NCBI GenBank assembly: GCA_946480705.1
Contig: CAMLLF010000137.1
Location: 1-8,500 of the forward strand
Direction of reading: 5' to 3'
Source: an uncultured Lysobacteraceae bacterium
Lineage (GTDB): Bacteria > Pseudomonadota > Gammaproteobacteria > Xanthomonadales > Rhodanobacteraceae
Length of the DNA: 8,500 bases
Shown here: piece by piece, positions 1 to 8,500 of the stretch
Layout of the letters: the number at the start of each line of letters is the position of its first letter
Position numbering within the stretch: the first letter of the stretch is position 1
The notes under the pieces: generated by a model
Seen by the model: the letters and a program-made list of their open reading frames with translations, nothing else
What the model was told of the DNA's origin: nothing
The model's database searches: none
Made by a program: the position numbers and the translations under genes

Positions 1-1662
1 CGCGCCGGGTCCGTGCCACTCGTGCGCGAGTTCGGCCAGCGGACCGCCTTCCTTCACGAAGATCGCGCCGGCGAAGAAATCGCCGAACAGCATCGGACCG
101 ATCGCGAACCAGCCGACGACGACCGACGGAATCGCGAGCAGGATCAGCGGCAGCGTGACGACCCACGGCGACTCGTGCGGCGCATGCTCGAGGTGACCCG
201 GTTCGTGGTGGCCGTGGTCGTCGGCATGGTCGTCACCATGATCGGCATGATGATCGTGGCCATGCGCGTGATCGTGGTGCTCGACCACGAAGCGCTCCTT
301 ACCGTGGTACGTGAGATAGATCAGGCGGAAGCTGTAGAGCGCCGTGACGAACACGCCGATCAGCACGCAGAAATACGCGTAGCCCGCGCCGAAGCGATGC
401 GATTCGTGCACGGCTTCGATGATCGCGTCCTTGGAGAAGAAGCCCGAGAAGCCCGGGAAGCCGGTCAGCGCGAGCGTGCCGATCCAGCCCGTGATGAACG
501 TGATCGGCATGTATTTCTTCAGGCCGCCCATGTAGCGCATGTCCTGCTCATGGTGCATCGCGATGATGACCGAGCCGGCGCCGAGGAACAGCAGCGCCTT
601 GAAGAACGCGTGGGTCATCAGATGGAAGATCGCGGCCGAATACGCCGACACGCCGAGCGCGACGGTCATGTAACCGAGCTGCGACAGGGTCGAATACGCG
701 ACGACGCGCTTGACGTCGTTCTGCACGATGCCGATCAGGCCCGTGAACAGCGCCGTCGTCGCGCCGACGATCATGACGAACGACAGCGCGGTCTCGGACA
801 GCTCATACAGCGGCGACATGCGCGCGACCATGAAAATGCCCGCGGTCACCATCGTCGCCGCGTGGATGAGGGCGGAGATCGGCGTCGGACCTTCCATCGA
901 ATCGGGCAGCCAGACGTGCAGCGGCACCTGCGCCGACTTGCCCATCGCCCCGATGAACAGCAGCACGCCGATCACGGTCGCGGCCTCCCAGGGATGGCCG
1001 GCGATGACTTCGAGCGTCTTTCCGGCGAGCGTCGTGTCGGCGGCCTTGAACACCGTCGCGTAGTCGAGCGAACCGAACCAGAACAGCACGGCGGCGATGC
1101 CGAGCAGGAAGCCGAAGTCGCCGACGCGGTTCACGAGGAACGCCTTCATGTTCGCGAAGATCGCGGTCGGCCGCTTGAACCAGAAACCGATCAGCAGGTA
1201 CGAGACGAGACCGACCGCTTCCCAGCCGAAGAACAGCTGCATGAAGTTGTTGCTCATGACGAGCATGAGCATCGAGAACGTGAACAGCGAGATGTAGCTG
1301 AAGAAGCGCTGGTAGCCGGGATCTTCGTGCATGTAGCCGATCGTGTAGACGTGCACGAGCAGCGACACCGAGGTGACGACGACCATCATGATCGCGGTCA
1401 GGCGGTCGACGAGGAAGCCGACGTGGGCGGACAGCGGGCCGACCTCGAACCAGGTGTAGAGGTTCTCGTTGAACACGCCCCAGCCGCCGGTCACGAGCAT
1501 GTACAGCACGTAGCACGACAGCAGGAACGAGACGAGCACGCCGGCGATCGTGACGGTGTGCGCGCCGGCGCGTCCGACGCGCTTGCCGAACAGGCCCGCG
1601 ACGATCGCGCCGAACAGCGGCGCGAGGGCGATGACGAGGAGAATGAGCTTGGGCGTGATCAT
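1..1662 (-). CDS. nuoL: NADH-quinone oxidoreductase subunit L (ND5 family), N-terminal 554 residues (partial)
   Basis: The distal Mrp-antiporter-like proton-pumping subunit. The first 554 codons are in the window and the frame is open to the left edge; the family is about 620-690 residues, so the lateral helix end is outside. Translation begins MITPKLILLVIALAPLFGA. Key residues are visible: E148 (FFGWEAVGLVSYLLIGFW), K242 (GAMGKSAQVPLHVWLPD), H267 (ALIHAATMVTAG), and K411-D412 (GFSGFFSKDAI). They correspond to E. coli E144, K229, H254 and K399-D400, so the proton path looks functional. Residues 462-496 are an unusually His/Asp-rich loop between two membrane segments. The ATG at 1662 lies 8 nt after the nuoK TAA. 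A TAAGG overlapping that stop, with a 6-nt spacer, is the probable ribosome site. I checked the start, several internal blocks and the left end, and all are in one frame. Confidence 0.97.
   Translation of the reverse strand, partial: MITPKLILLVIALAPLFGAIVAGLFGKRVGRAGAHTVTIAGVLVSFLLSCYVLYMLVTGGWGVFNENLYTWFEVGPLSAHVGFLVDRLTAIMMVVVTSVSLLVHVYTIGYMHEDPGYQRFFSYISLFTFSMLMLVMSNNFMQLFFGWEAVGLVSYLLIGFWFKRPTAIFANMKAFLVNRVGDFGFLLGIAAVLFWFGSLDYATVFKAADTTLAGKTLEVIAGHPWEAATVIGVLLFIGAMGKSAQVPLHVWLPDSMEGPTPISALIHAATMVTAGIFMVARMSPLYELSETALSFVMIVGATTALFTGLIGIVQNDVKRVVAYSTLSQLGYMTVALGVSAYSAAIFHLMTHAFFKALLFLGAGSVIIAMHHEQDMRYMGGLKKYMPITFITGWIGTLALTGFPGFSGFFSKDAIIEAVHESHRFGAGYAYFCVLIGVFVTALYSFRLIYLTYHGKERFVVEHHDHAHGHDHHADHGDDHADDHGHHEPGHLEHAPHESPWVVTLPLILLAIPSVVVGWFAIGPMLFGDFFAGAIFVKEGGPLAELAHEWHGPGA
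175..279 (-). other. His/Asp-rich loop-coding segment within nuoL
   Basis: This segment encodes NuoL residues 462-496. It has 15 histidines in 35 residues, mixed with Asp and Glu, directly after the helix ending in LIYLTYHGKERF and before the helix starting PWVVTLPLILLAIPSVVVG. By the topology known for E. coli NuoL I infer a cytoplasmic loop. The composition suggests metal or proton binding, but His-rich inserts here occur in other proteobacterial NuoL proteins, so the function is unknown. Confidence 0.8.
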
Positions 1663-1670
1663 CGGAAGCC

Positions 1671-1976
1671 TTATCCCTTCATCGAATCGATTTCGGCCAC
1701 GTTGATCGTGCTGCGATTGCGGAACAGCACGACGAGAATGGCCAGGCCGATCGCGGACTCCGCCGCGGCGACCGTCAGGATGAAGAACACGAACACCTGG
1801 CCTGCCGGATCGCCGAGGTAGCGGCTGAAGGCGACGAAGTTCATGTTCACGGCGAGCAGCATCAGCTCGATCGCCATCAGCAGCACGATGACGTTCTTGC
1901 GATTGATGAAGATGCCCGCGACGGAAATGCAGAACAGGATCGTGCCGAGCACGATGAAATGCGCGAGCGAGATCAT
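1671..1976 (-). CDS. nuoK: NADH-quinone oxidoreductase subunit K (ND4L family)
   Basis: A complete 101-residue, three-helix membrane subunit with hydrophobic segments near residues 4-23, 29-50 and 61-85. The membrane-buried glutamates needed for proton transfer are present as E37 (MAIELML) and E73 ([10 protein letters not shown]), matching E36 and E72 of the E. coli protein. VNMNFVAFS and the [10 protein letters not shown] region are family hallmarks. The frame is open upstream of the chosen ATG, but that part only shadows nuoJ. The ATG at 1976 overlaps the nuoJ stop by 4 nt, has GGAG 7 nt upstream (1984-1987), and gives the standard family length of about 100 residues. It sits between NuoJ and the antiporter-like subunits in the membrane arm. 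Confidence 0.98.
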   Translation of the reverse strand: MISLAHFIVLGTILFCISVAGIFINRKNVIVLLMAIELMLLAVNMNFVAFSRYLGDPAGQVFVFFILTVAAAESAIGLAILVVLFRNRSTINVAEIDSMKG

Positions 1977-2587
1977 GCGGATTCTCCGTTCGACGACGCT
2001 TCGCTGGCCATCTTGACGACGCGCAGGCGCTCGTCGCGCTGCACCAGCACCTGCTGGCTCGGCTTCTGCGTGCGCACGCCGCTGCGCTTGCGCAGGGTCA
2101 GTGCGACCGCGGCGATCAGCGCGACCGTGAGAATCAGCGCGGCGATCTCGAACGGGAGCAGGAATTTCGTGAACAGCGCCTGGCCCAGCCACGCGGTGTT
2201 GCTGCCCGCCGCGGCCGCCGGATTGGCCGGCAGCGGCACGGCCTGCAGCGTCTTCAGGCCGATGAGCGCCAGCATCTCGACGAGCATGACCGCCGCGACG
2301 ACGACGCCGACCGGCAGGAAGCGGATGAAGCCTTCGCGCATCGCCTCGGGCTTGATGTCGAGCATCATGACCACGAACAGGAACAGCACCATCACGGCGC
2401 CGACGTAGACGACGATCAGCGCGAGGCCGAGGAATTCGGCTTCGGCGAGGATCCAGATGCCGGCGGCCGTGAAGAACGTCAGCACGAGGCTCAACGCCGC
2501 GTGCACCGAGTTCTTCAGCGTGATGACCGCCAGCGCGGAGGCGACGAGCACCGCGGCGAAGGCGTAGAACAGGATCTGTTGCATCAT
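1973..2587 (-). CDS. nuoJ: NADH-quinone oxidoreductase subunit J (ND6 family)
   Basis: A complete 204-residue membrane subunit of the proton-pumping arm. There are about five hydrophobic segments, near residues 4-23, 29-49, 53-76, 89-111 and 143-165. The third contains the conserved [20 protein letters not shown] run (Y61, G63), the ND6 segment that carries a pi-bulge and switches conformation during coupling. A strongly charged tail follows from about residue 165 and looks cytoplasmic. There are two adjacent ATG codons. The first, at 2587, has AGGAG 8 nt upstream (2596-2600) and is preferred; the second would be 11 nt away. The gap after nuoI is 19 nt, the largest in the window. The TGA overlaps the nuoK ATG as ATGA. 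Confidence 0.97.
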   Translation of the reverse strand: MMQQILFYAFAAVLVASALAVITLKNSVHAALSLVLTFFTAAGIWILAEAEFLGLALIVVYVGAVMVLFLFVVMMLDIKPEAMREGFIRFLPVGVVVAAVMLVEMLALIGLKTLQAVPLPANPAAAAGSNTAWLGQALFTKFLLPFEIAALILTVALIAAVALTLRKRSGVRTQKPSQQVLVQRDERLRVVKMASEASSNGESA

Positions 2588-2606
2588 CGGGCGTTCTCCT
2601 GCGCGC

Positions 2607-3098
2607 TCAGCGATACGCCGCGTCTTGCGCGCGTGCGGCCGCGATCTCGGCCTCGTAGCGATCGCCCAGAGCCAGGAGCTTTTCCTTGGTCAGGATGTTC
2701 TCGCCGCGTTTTTCGAAGTGGTATTCGTGGATGTCGGTCTCGACGATCGAGTCGACCGGGCACGACTCTTCGCAGAAGCCGCAGAAGATGCACTTGAACA
2801 GGTCGATCTCGTAGCGCGTCGTGCGGCGCTGGCCGTCGCTCGCGCGCGGCGCGGCGTCGATCGTGATGGCCATCGCGGGGCAGACGGCTTCGCAGAGCTT
2901 GCAGGCGATGCAGCGCTCTTCGCCGTTCGGATAGCGGCGCAGCGCATGCAGACCGCGGAAGCGATTCGACTTCGGAATCTTTTCCATCGGGTACTGCATC
3001 GTGTACTTCGGCTTCACGAGGTACTTGCCGGTGACCCACAGGCCCTGCAGCAGTTCGAGCAGGAACAGGCTCTTGAAGTAACTGATGACGCGGTTCAC
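2607..3098 (-). CDS. nuoI: NADH-quinone oxidoreductase subunit I (23 kDa, clusters N6a/N6b)
   Basis: A complete 163-residue 8Fe ferredoxin-type subunit that carries electrons from NuoG towards NuoB (N2). Two tetranuclear motifs are present: C63-x2-C66-x2-C69-x3-C73-P and C103-x2-C106-x2-C109-x3-C113-P. They bind N6a and N6b, with each fourth Cys serving the opposite cluster as in bacterial-type ferredoxins. The N-terminal amphipathic helix ([15 protein letters not shown]) anchors it on the membrane arm, and [20 protein letters not shown] is a family hallmark. The start is GTG at 3098, overlapping the nuoH TGA as GTGA. The next in-frame ATG is at residue 34, too late to keep the N-terminal helix. 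GGGAG 7 nt upstream (3106-3110) supports the GTG. The C-terminus ([19 protein letters not shown]) is full length. Confidence 0.97.
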   Translation of the reverse strand: MNRVISYFKSLFLLELLQGLWVTGKYLVKPKYTMQYPMEKIPKSNRFRGLHALRRYPNGEERCIACKLCEAVCPAMAITIDAAPRASDGQRRTTRYEIDLFKCIFCGFCEESCPVDSIVETDIHEYHFEKRGENILTKEKLLALGDRYEAEIAAARAQDAAYR

Positions 3099-4159
3099 GG
3101 GTTGACTCCCGGGCCGATGGTCACGCCGCCGAAATAGGCGAGGCAGCCGGCAACGAAGGTCCAGGCGATGGTGATCGGAATGAACACCTTCCAGCCCAGG
3201 CGCATGATCTGGTCGTAGCGGTAACGCGGGAACGTCGCGCGGAACCAGAGGAACAGGAAGGCCATGAAGAACGCCTTCGCGAACAGCCACCACCAGCCCG
3301 GCGCCGCGAGAATGCCGAGCGGCAGGCCCTGCACCGGCGACAGCCAGCCGCCGAGGAACAGCACCGAGGCGAGAAACGCGACGAGGATCATGTTCGCGTA
3401 TTCGGCGAGGAAGAAGATCGCGAACGCCGAACCCGAATATTCCACATGGAAGCCGGCGACGATTTCCGATTCGCCTTCGGCCACGTCGAACGGCGCGCGA
3501 TTGGTTTCGGCGACGCCCGAGATGAAGTAGATGACGAACATCGGCAGCAGCGGCAGCCAGAACCAGTCGAACAGGCCCTTGCCGCCGGCCTGCGCGTTGA
3601 CGATGTCGGAGAGATTCAGGCTGCCGCAGAGGATCAGCACGCTGACCAGCGCCATGCCCATCGCGATTTCGTAGGACACGACCTGCGCGGCCGAGCGCAT
3701 CGCGCCGAGGAACGCGTATTTCGAGTTCGACGCCCAGCCCGCGAGGATGATGCCGTAGACGCCGAGCGAGGTCATCGCGAGCAGGTACAGCAGGCCCGCA
3801 TTCGCGTTCGACCAGGCGATGCGATCGCCGATCGGCACGACCGCCCACGCGGCCATGGCCGGCACGAGCGCGAGCAGCGGCGCGAGATAGAACAGGAACG
3901 TGCTGGCCTTCTCGGGAACCGTGATTTCCTTGAACAGCAGCTTGAACACATCGGCGAAGGCCTGCGCGAGACCGAGCGGGCCGACCTGGTTCGGCCCCAT
4001 GCGCACGTGCATCCAGCCGATGACCTTGCGTTCCCACCAGACGTACATCGCGACCGAAATGATCAGCGGCAGCAGCGGCAGCGCGATCAGACCGACGACG
4101 AGCGACAGCGTCGGCCATTCGGCAATGAAGGTGTTGAGCAGCGCGATCACAGAGTCCAT
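3095..4159 (-). CDS. nuoH: NADH-quinone oxidoreductase subunit H (ND1 family)
   Basis: A complete 354-residue integral membrane subunit joining the peripheral arm to the membrane arm and lining the quinone channel. Two family signatures are clear: [18 protein letters not shown] at residues 43-60, and [16 protein letters not shown] at 217-232 followed by FHVEYSG. The acidic loop around E228, E230 and E232 is typical of the quinone/proton-coupling region. About eight hydrophobic segments are visible, near residues 18-40, 86-110, 121-142, 159-179, 201-216, 246-271, 285-306 and 326-347. I chose the ATG at 4159, 4 nt after the nuoG TAA, because the protein then starts at the first membrane segment like the family. 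The reading frame is open further upstream, but only as a shadow of nuoG. Its AAGG ribosome site is weak (9-nt spacer), so reinitiation after nuoG is plausible. The stop overlaps the nuoI start. Confidence 0.97.
   Translation of the reverse strand: MDSVIALLNTFIAEWPTLSLVVGLIALPLLPLIISVAMYVWWERKVIGWMHVRMGPNQVGPLGLAQAFADVFKLLFKEITVPEKASTFLFYLAPLLALVPAMAAWAVVPIGDRIAWSNANAGLLYLLAMTSLGVYGIILAGWASNSKYAFLGAMRSAAQVVSYEIAMGMALVSVLILCGSLNLSDIVNAQAGGKGLFDWFWLPLLPMFVIYFISGVAETNRAPFDVAEGESEIVAGFHVEYSGSAFAIFFLAEYANMILVAFLASVLFLGGWLSPVQGLPLGILAAPGWWWLFAKAFFMAFLFLWFRATFPRYRYDQIMRLGWKVFIPITIAWTFVAGCLAYFGGVTIGPGVNP
3106..3110 (-). promoter_or_regulatory. Ribosome binding site of nuoI (GGGAG), supporting a GTG start
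   Basis: GGGAG lies inside the 3' end of nuoH, 7 nt before the GTG at 3098. Together with the 4-nt GTGA overlap it fixes the nuoI start and indicates coupling to nuoH translation. Confidence 0.65.
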
Positions 4160-4163
4160 GCGC

Positions 4164-6509
4164 TTATGCCTTGCTGATGCTGAGTTCGGCGCCGTAAGCC
4201 GGCAGCGCCGCGGTCTCGACGTACGCGGCTTCGATCCAGGCGCCGCCGCGCGGCACGCCGGCGCTGACGACGACCGGCAGCGTCGCCGTGCCGGCCGCAC
4301 CGGTCACCTTGACCATGCTGCCGTCGTCGACGCCGAGCGAGGTCGCGTCGTGCGGATTGAGGCCGAGCCCTGCCCCGCTGGTCAGCGGATGCGCCTGCAG
4401 TGCGGCCGCGCGACGCACGACCGCGTCGCCGCGATAGATCGGCACGGTCGCGATGCGCACGAGGCCCTTCGCGTCCTGGCGGCTCGCGACCTTGGCCTGA
4501 ACCTGCGGCGCGATCGCTGCCGGCCGGGCGGCGAGCGCCTGGCGCAGTTCGGCGATCTCGGTGAATTCGAAGCCCGGCAGCGCGAGCTTGTCGGCCAGCG
4601 CGCGCAGCACTTTCCAGCCGGCGCGCGCCTCGCCTGGCGCCTTGGCACCGGCGGCGGCGGTCTGGCTGATGCCGTTGAGGTTGACCAGCGTCGCGTCGAT
4701 TTCCGGCAGCGCGGCGATCGGCAGGATCGCGGTCGCGACGGCCTTGATCGCATCGCTCGCGAACGCGGTGAACGCGACGACGACGTCGGCCTTGGCCAGC
4801 GAAGTCATCGCGAGACCGCCGTCGCCGAAGTCGTACGGCGGCTCGGCGCCGTAGAGCACATAGCCCTTGCGCGGCAGCGCGAGCATCGTCCGCGCATCGA
4901 GGCCGCCGTTGGCCGGCACGACGCCGACGCGCGTGAGGCCGAGCGCGTTCGCACCGAGCGGCACTTCGTTGTAGCCCGCGTCGGTCGCGAGCGCGACGAA
5001 GCGCGCGCAGGCGCGCAGTAGCGAGGCCTGCGGATGCATCGCGGCCGCTTCGCCGAAGATCACGACGGAGCCGGTGGCGTCCTTCAGCGATTTCGCGAGC
5101 GAGCGCGCCGCGTCGTCGGTCGTCGCCGAGGCGAGCAGCGCCGCGAGTTCGGCCGGCGCTTCGCCGCCGAGGTCGAGCGCGGCCTTCGCGAGCTTCACCG
5201 CTTCGTCGGCCAGCACGGCCGGCGCGACGACGAGCGAGGTCGCCAGGTCGTAGTTGAAATCGAACGCGATCGGATTGAGCGCATGCACCTTCGCGCCGCG
5301 CTTGGCCGCCTTGCGCACGCGGTGGTTCGCGAGCGGCAGTTCGTGACGCAGGTTCGAGCCGAACAGCAGTACTGCGCCGGCCTTCTCGATGTCGGCGACC
5401 GGCGTGGCGAAACCGAAGCCCGCAGCCGCGTCGCTGAAATCGAGCTGGCGCAGGCGGTGATCGATGTGCTTGGTGCCGAGCGCGCGCACGAGTTCGGCGA
5501 GCAGGTGGCCTTCCTCGTTCGACGTCGCCGGATGCACGAGCGCGCCGAGATCGTCGCCGCGCACGGCCTTGAGCTTGTCGGCGACGGCCGACAGCGCCTC
5601 GTCCCAGCCGACGACGGTCCATTCGCCGTTCTTCTTGAGCAGCGGCTGCGTCGCGCGATCGGCGGCGTAGAGGCCCTGGTGGCTGTAGCGGTCGCGGTCC
5701 GACAGCCAGCATTCGTTGATCGCTTCGTTGTCGCGCGGCACGTGGCGCAGCACTTCGCCGCGGCGTGTGTGCAGCCAGACATTGGAACCCTGCGCGTCGT
5801 GATAGCCGAGGCTTTCGCGCGCGATCAGCTCCCAGGCACGTGCCTGGAAGCGGAACGGCTTGTTCGTCAGCGCGCCGACCGGGCAGACGTCGATGATGTT
5901 GCCGCCGATCTCGCTCTCGATCGTCTTGCCGACGTAGGTGCCGATCTCGAGGTTCTCGCCGCGGCTCATGCCGCCGAGCTCGTAGGTGCCCGCGACCTCG
6001 CCGACGAAGCGCACGCAGCGCGTGCACTGGATGCAGCGCGTCATCTCGGTCGCGATCAGCGGACCGATGTCCTCGTCGGCGACCGAACGCTTGCGCTCGA
6101 CGAAACGGCTGACCGAGCGGCCGTAGCCCATCGACACGTCCTGCAGTTCGCACTCGCCGCCCTGATCGCAGATCGGGCAGTCGAGCGGATGGTTGATCAG
6201 CAGGAACTCCATGACGTTGCGCTGCGAGCTCAGCGCCTTCTGCGAGCGCGTCAGCACCTTCATGCCTTCCATGACCGGCGTGGCGCAGGCGGGCATCGGC
6301 TTGGGCGACTTCTCGACCTCGACGAGGCACATGCGGCAGTTCGCCGCGATCGGCAGCTTGTCGTGGTAGCAGAAACGCGGAATCGGCACGCCGGCCTTGT
6401 CGGCGGCGTGGATGATCATCGAGCCTTTCGGCGCGGTCATCGCCTTGCCGTCGATCTCGATGTTGACGTGATCGGGCGGCGTGTTCGGGTTCACGGGCTG
6501 GGCGCTCAT
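4164..6509 (-). CDS. nuoG: NADH-quinone oxidoreductase subunit G (75 kDa, clusters N1b, N4, N5)
   Basis: A complete 781-residue iron-sulfur subunit that wires NuoF to NuoI in the cytoplasmic arm. The N-terminal [2Fe-2S] ferredoxin domain binds N1b through C47, C58, C61 and C75. The His/Cys motif H107-x3-C111-x2-C114-x5-C120 binds N5. C159-x2-C162-x2-C165 with C209 ([14 protein letters not shown]) binds N4. From about residue 225 onward it is the molybdopterin-oxidoreductase-like domain, which in this family holds no cofactor; it is alanine-rich and more variable. The CxxCxxxC set for the extra cluster N7 is absent, as in mitochondrial-type NuoG. The ATG follows GAGGA with a 10-nt spacer (6520-6524) overlapping the nuoF stop; the intergenic gap is 13 nt. 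The length is at the upper end of the usual range and the frame is intact throughout. The first 15 residues are Pro/Asn-rich and probably disordered. Confidence 0.98.
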   Translation of the reverse strand: MSAQPVNPNTPPDHVNIEIDGKAMTAPKGSMIIHAADKAGVPIPRFCYHDKLPIAANCRMCLVEVEKSPKPMPACATPVMEGMKVLTRSQKALSSQRNVMEFLLINHPLDCPICDQGGECELQDVSMGYGRSVSRFVERKRSVADEDIGPLIATEMTRCIQCTRCVRFVGEVAGTYELGGMSRGENLEIGTYVGKTIESEIGGNIIDVCPVGALTNKPFRFQARAWELIARESLGYHDAQGSNVWLHTRRGEVLRHVPRDNEAINECWLSDRDRYSHQGLYAADRATQPLLKKNGEWTVVGWDEALSAVADKLKAVRGDDLGALVHPATSNEEGHLLAELVRALGTKHIDHRLRQLDFSDAAAGFGFATPVADIEKAGAVLLFGSNLRHELPLANHRVRKAAKRGAKVHALNPIAFDFNYDLATSLVVAPAVLADEAVKLAKAALDLGGEAPAELAALLASATTDDAARSLAKSLKDATGSVVIFGEAAAMHPQASLLRACARFVALATDAGYNEVPLGANALGLTRVGVVPANGGLDARTMLALPRKGYVLYGAEPPYDFGDGGLAMTSLAKADVVVAFTAFASDAIKAVATAILPIAALPEIDATLVNLNGISQTAAAGAKAPGEARAGWKVLRALADKLALPGFEFTEIAELRQALAARPAAIAPQVQAKVASRQDAKGLVRIATVPIYRGDAVVRRAAALQAHPLTSGAGLGLNPHDATSLGVDDGSMVKVTGAAGTATLPVVVSAGVPRGGAWIEAAYVETAALPAYGAELSISKA

Positions 6510-6522
6510 GCGTCGTTCGTCC

Positions 6523-7760
<1,238 letters not shown>

Positions 7761-7766
7761 GTCCTG

Positions 7767-7770
7767 CCTC
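7767..7770 (-). promoter_or_regulatory. Ribosome binding site of nuoF (GAGG)
   Basis: GAGG overlaps the nuoE TGA stop and sits 6 nt before the ATG at 7760. This favours that ATG over the GTG at 7772, which has no comparable site upstream. The overlap of stop and ribosome binding site suggests translational coupling of nuoE and nuoF. Confidence 0.7.
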
Positions 7771-8296
7771 ACTTCAGGCCGTCGAGGATCTGATCCACTT
7801 TTTCAGCGGTCAGGTTCTCGTGGTAGTGGCCGTTGACGACCATCATCGGCGCGCCGCAGCAGGCGGCGAGGCATTCTTCCTCTTGCTTGAGGTAGATGCG
7901 GCCATCGGCCGTCGATTCGCCGAGCTTCACGCCGAGCTTTTTCTCGCAGTGGCGCACGACGTCTTCCGCGCCGTTGAGCCAGCACGAGATGTTGGTGCAG
8001 ATCGCGACGTTGTTGCGGCCGACCGGCGAGGTCTCGAACATCGAGTAGAAGCTCGCGACCTCGTAGGCCCAGACCGTCGGCAGGTCGAGATACTTCGCGA
8101 CGGCCGTGGTGAGTTCGTCGGTCAGATAGCCGCCCTGCTGTTCCTGCGCGGCCATGAGGCCCTGGATCAGCGCCGAGCGCTTGCGGTCCGGCGGAAACTT
8201 CGACACCCAGTGGTCGATGTGGTGGCGCGTCTTCTCGGTCAGCGCGACCTGCGGGTCGACATCCTTGACCTGGTTGTAGGTGCCAGTGGCTTTCAT
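7769..8296 (-). CDS. nuoE: NADH-quinone oxidoreductase subunit E (24 kDa, [2Fe-2S] N1a)
   Basis: A complete 175-residue thioredoxin-fold ferredoxin subunit of the NADH-dehydrogenase module in the cytoplasmic arm. The binuclear cluster N1a ligands are C100-x4-C105 and C142-x3-C146, in the contexts [11 protein letters not shown] and [11 protein letters not shown]. The N-terminal half has the helical bundle typical of the family ([20 protein letters not shown], then [16 protein letters not shown]). N1a sits beside FMN and can accept an electron from it; NuoE binds NuoF directly. The ATG is preceded by GGGAG with a 6-nt spacer (8303-8307). The length is normal and there is no internal lesion. The stop lies 8 nt before the preferred nuoF ATG. 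This gene is intact although its partner nuoF is not. Confidence 0.98.
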   Translation of the reverse strand: MKATGTYNQVKDVDPQVALTEKTRHHIDHWVSKFPPDRKRSALIQGLMAAQEQQGGYLTDELTTAVAKYLDLPTVWAYEVASFYSMFETSPVGRNNVAICTNISCWLNGAEDVVRHCEKKLGVKLGESTADGRIYLKQEEECLAACCGAPMMVVNGHYHENLTAEKVDQILDGLK

Positions 8297-8312
8297 GATG
8301 TGCTCCCGTCGC

Positions 8313-8500
8313 TCAGCGGTCGATTTCGCCGAACACGACGTCGTAGGTACCGATCATCGCGACGACGTCGGGCAGCATGTGGCCGCGTACGATCTCGTCC
8401 ATCGACGACAGATGGGCAAAGCCCGGCGCTCGCACCTTGAGGCGGAACGGCTTGTTCGCGCCGTCGGAAACCAGATAGATGCCGAACTCGCCCTTCGGCG
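8313..8500 (-). CDS. nuoD: NADH-quinone oxidoreductase subunit D, C-terminal end (partial)
   Basis: Only the last 61 codons and the TGA stop are present; the gene continues past the right edge. The visible protein contains [11 protein letters not shown], then [15 protein letters not shown], then [14 protein letters not shown], and ends in VVFGEIDR. This is the highly conserved C-terminus of the 49 kDa subunit of complex I, related to the large subunit of [NiFe] hydrogenases. NuoD lies in the peripheral arm at the membrane interface and, with NuoB, forms the quinone-reducing site near cluster N2. The family is usually a little over 400 residues, so most of it is outside the window. The nuoE start follows 16 nt downstream, as expected in a nuo operon. 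A fused nuoCD gene cannot be excluded from the tail alone, but the wording fits the stand-alone NuoD type. The identification is secure. Confidence 0.96.
   Translation of the reverse strand, partial: PKGEFGIYLVSDGANKPFRLKVRAPGFAHLSSMDEIVRGHMLPDVVAMIGTYDVVFGEIDR

Noticed and set aside
13..1821. A 602-codon open frame on the plus strand opposite nuoL and nuoK
   Set aside because: Its protein is an Arg/Asp/Glu/His-rich low-complexity string with no recognisable domain. It is the exact antisense of a well-conserved nuoL, and the openness follows from GC-rich third positions.
2607..4118. A 503-codon minus-strand frame that could look like one long protein ending in NuoI
   Set aside because: Only the part from 3098 is NuoI. 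The upstream part is an off-frame reading of nuoH, so this is neither a fusion nor an extended NuoI.
4147..6330. A 727-codon open frame on the minus strand in a different frame from nuoG
   Set aside because: It is an Arg-rich off-frame shadow of nuoG; the true frame carries all N1b, N4 and N5 ligands.

Overview
The whole window is the interior of one bacterial nuo operon, encoding the proton-pumping NADH:quinone oxidoreductase (respiratory complex I). All genes lie on the minus strand. In transcription order, from right to left, they are nuoD (3' end only), nuoE, nuoF, nuoG, nuoH, nuoI, nuoJ, nuoK and nuoL (cut by the left edge). The order matches the standard 14-gene proteobacterial operon, so nuoA-C and the rest of nuoD should lie to the right, and the end of nuoL plus nuoM and nuoN to the left. 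The DNA is GC-rich with strong G/C bias at third positions, which opens many long false reading frames on the other strand. The separate nuoD, the NuoG type without the extra N7 cluster cysteines, and the wording of NuoG, NuoI and NuoF suggest a gamma- or betaproteobacterium. Lysobacterales (Xanthomonadales/Rhodanobacter-like) is my best guess, from remembered family resemblance only.

Layout by module. The right third (8500-6523) encodes the electron-input arm: NuoD (quinone-side 49 kDa subunit), NuoE ([2Fe-2S] N1a) and NuoF (NADH/FMN site and [4Fe-4S] N3). The centre (6509-4164) is NuoG, carrying clusters N1b, N4 and N5. The left half encodes NuoH (membrane subunit next to the quinone tunnel), NuoI (clusters N6a and N6b), then the membrane subunits NuoJ and NuoK and the antiporter-like NuoL. 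Electrons pass NADH -> FMN (F) -> N3 -> N1b/N4/N5 (G) -> N6a/N6b (I) -> N2/quinone (B/D/H), driving proton translocation through H, J, K and L.

The genes are packed tightly. Gaps are at most 19 nt, two junctions are 4-nt start/stop overlaps (nuoH/nuoI as GTGA, nuoJ/nuoK as ATGA), and most starts have a clear Shine-Dalgarno sequence. I see no internal promoter, terminator, RNA gene, mobile element, repeat or CRISPR array, and no gene-free stretch long enough to hold one.

The one real anomaly is nuoF. At about 7243-7248 the frame breaks, and the conserved block expected there (about 30 residues with the GAGxYxCGEET flavin/NADH-site signature) is missing. The loss is of 3n+1 nucleotides, so downstream nuoF is out of frame with its start. 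Either this genome carries a nuoF-null complex I operon, or the sequence has a local assembly deletion. I found no undescribed system here; apart from this lesion it is a conventional complex I locus.
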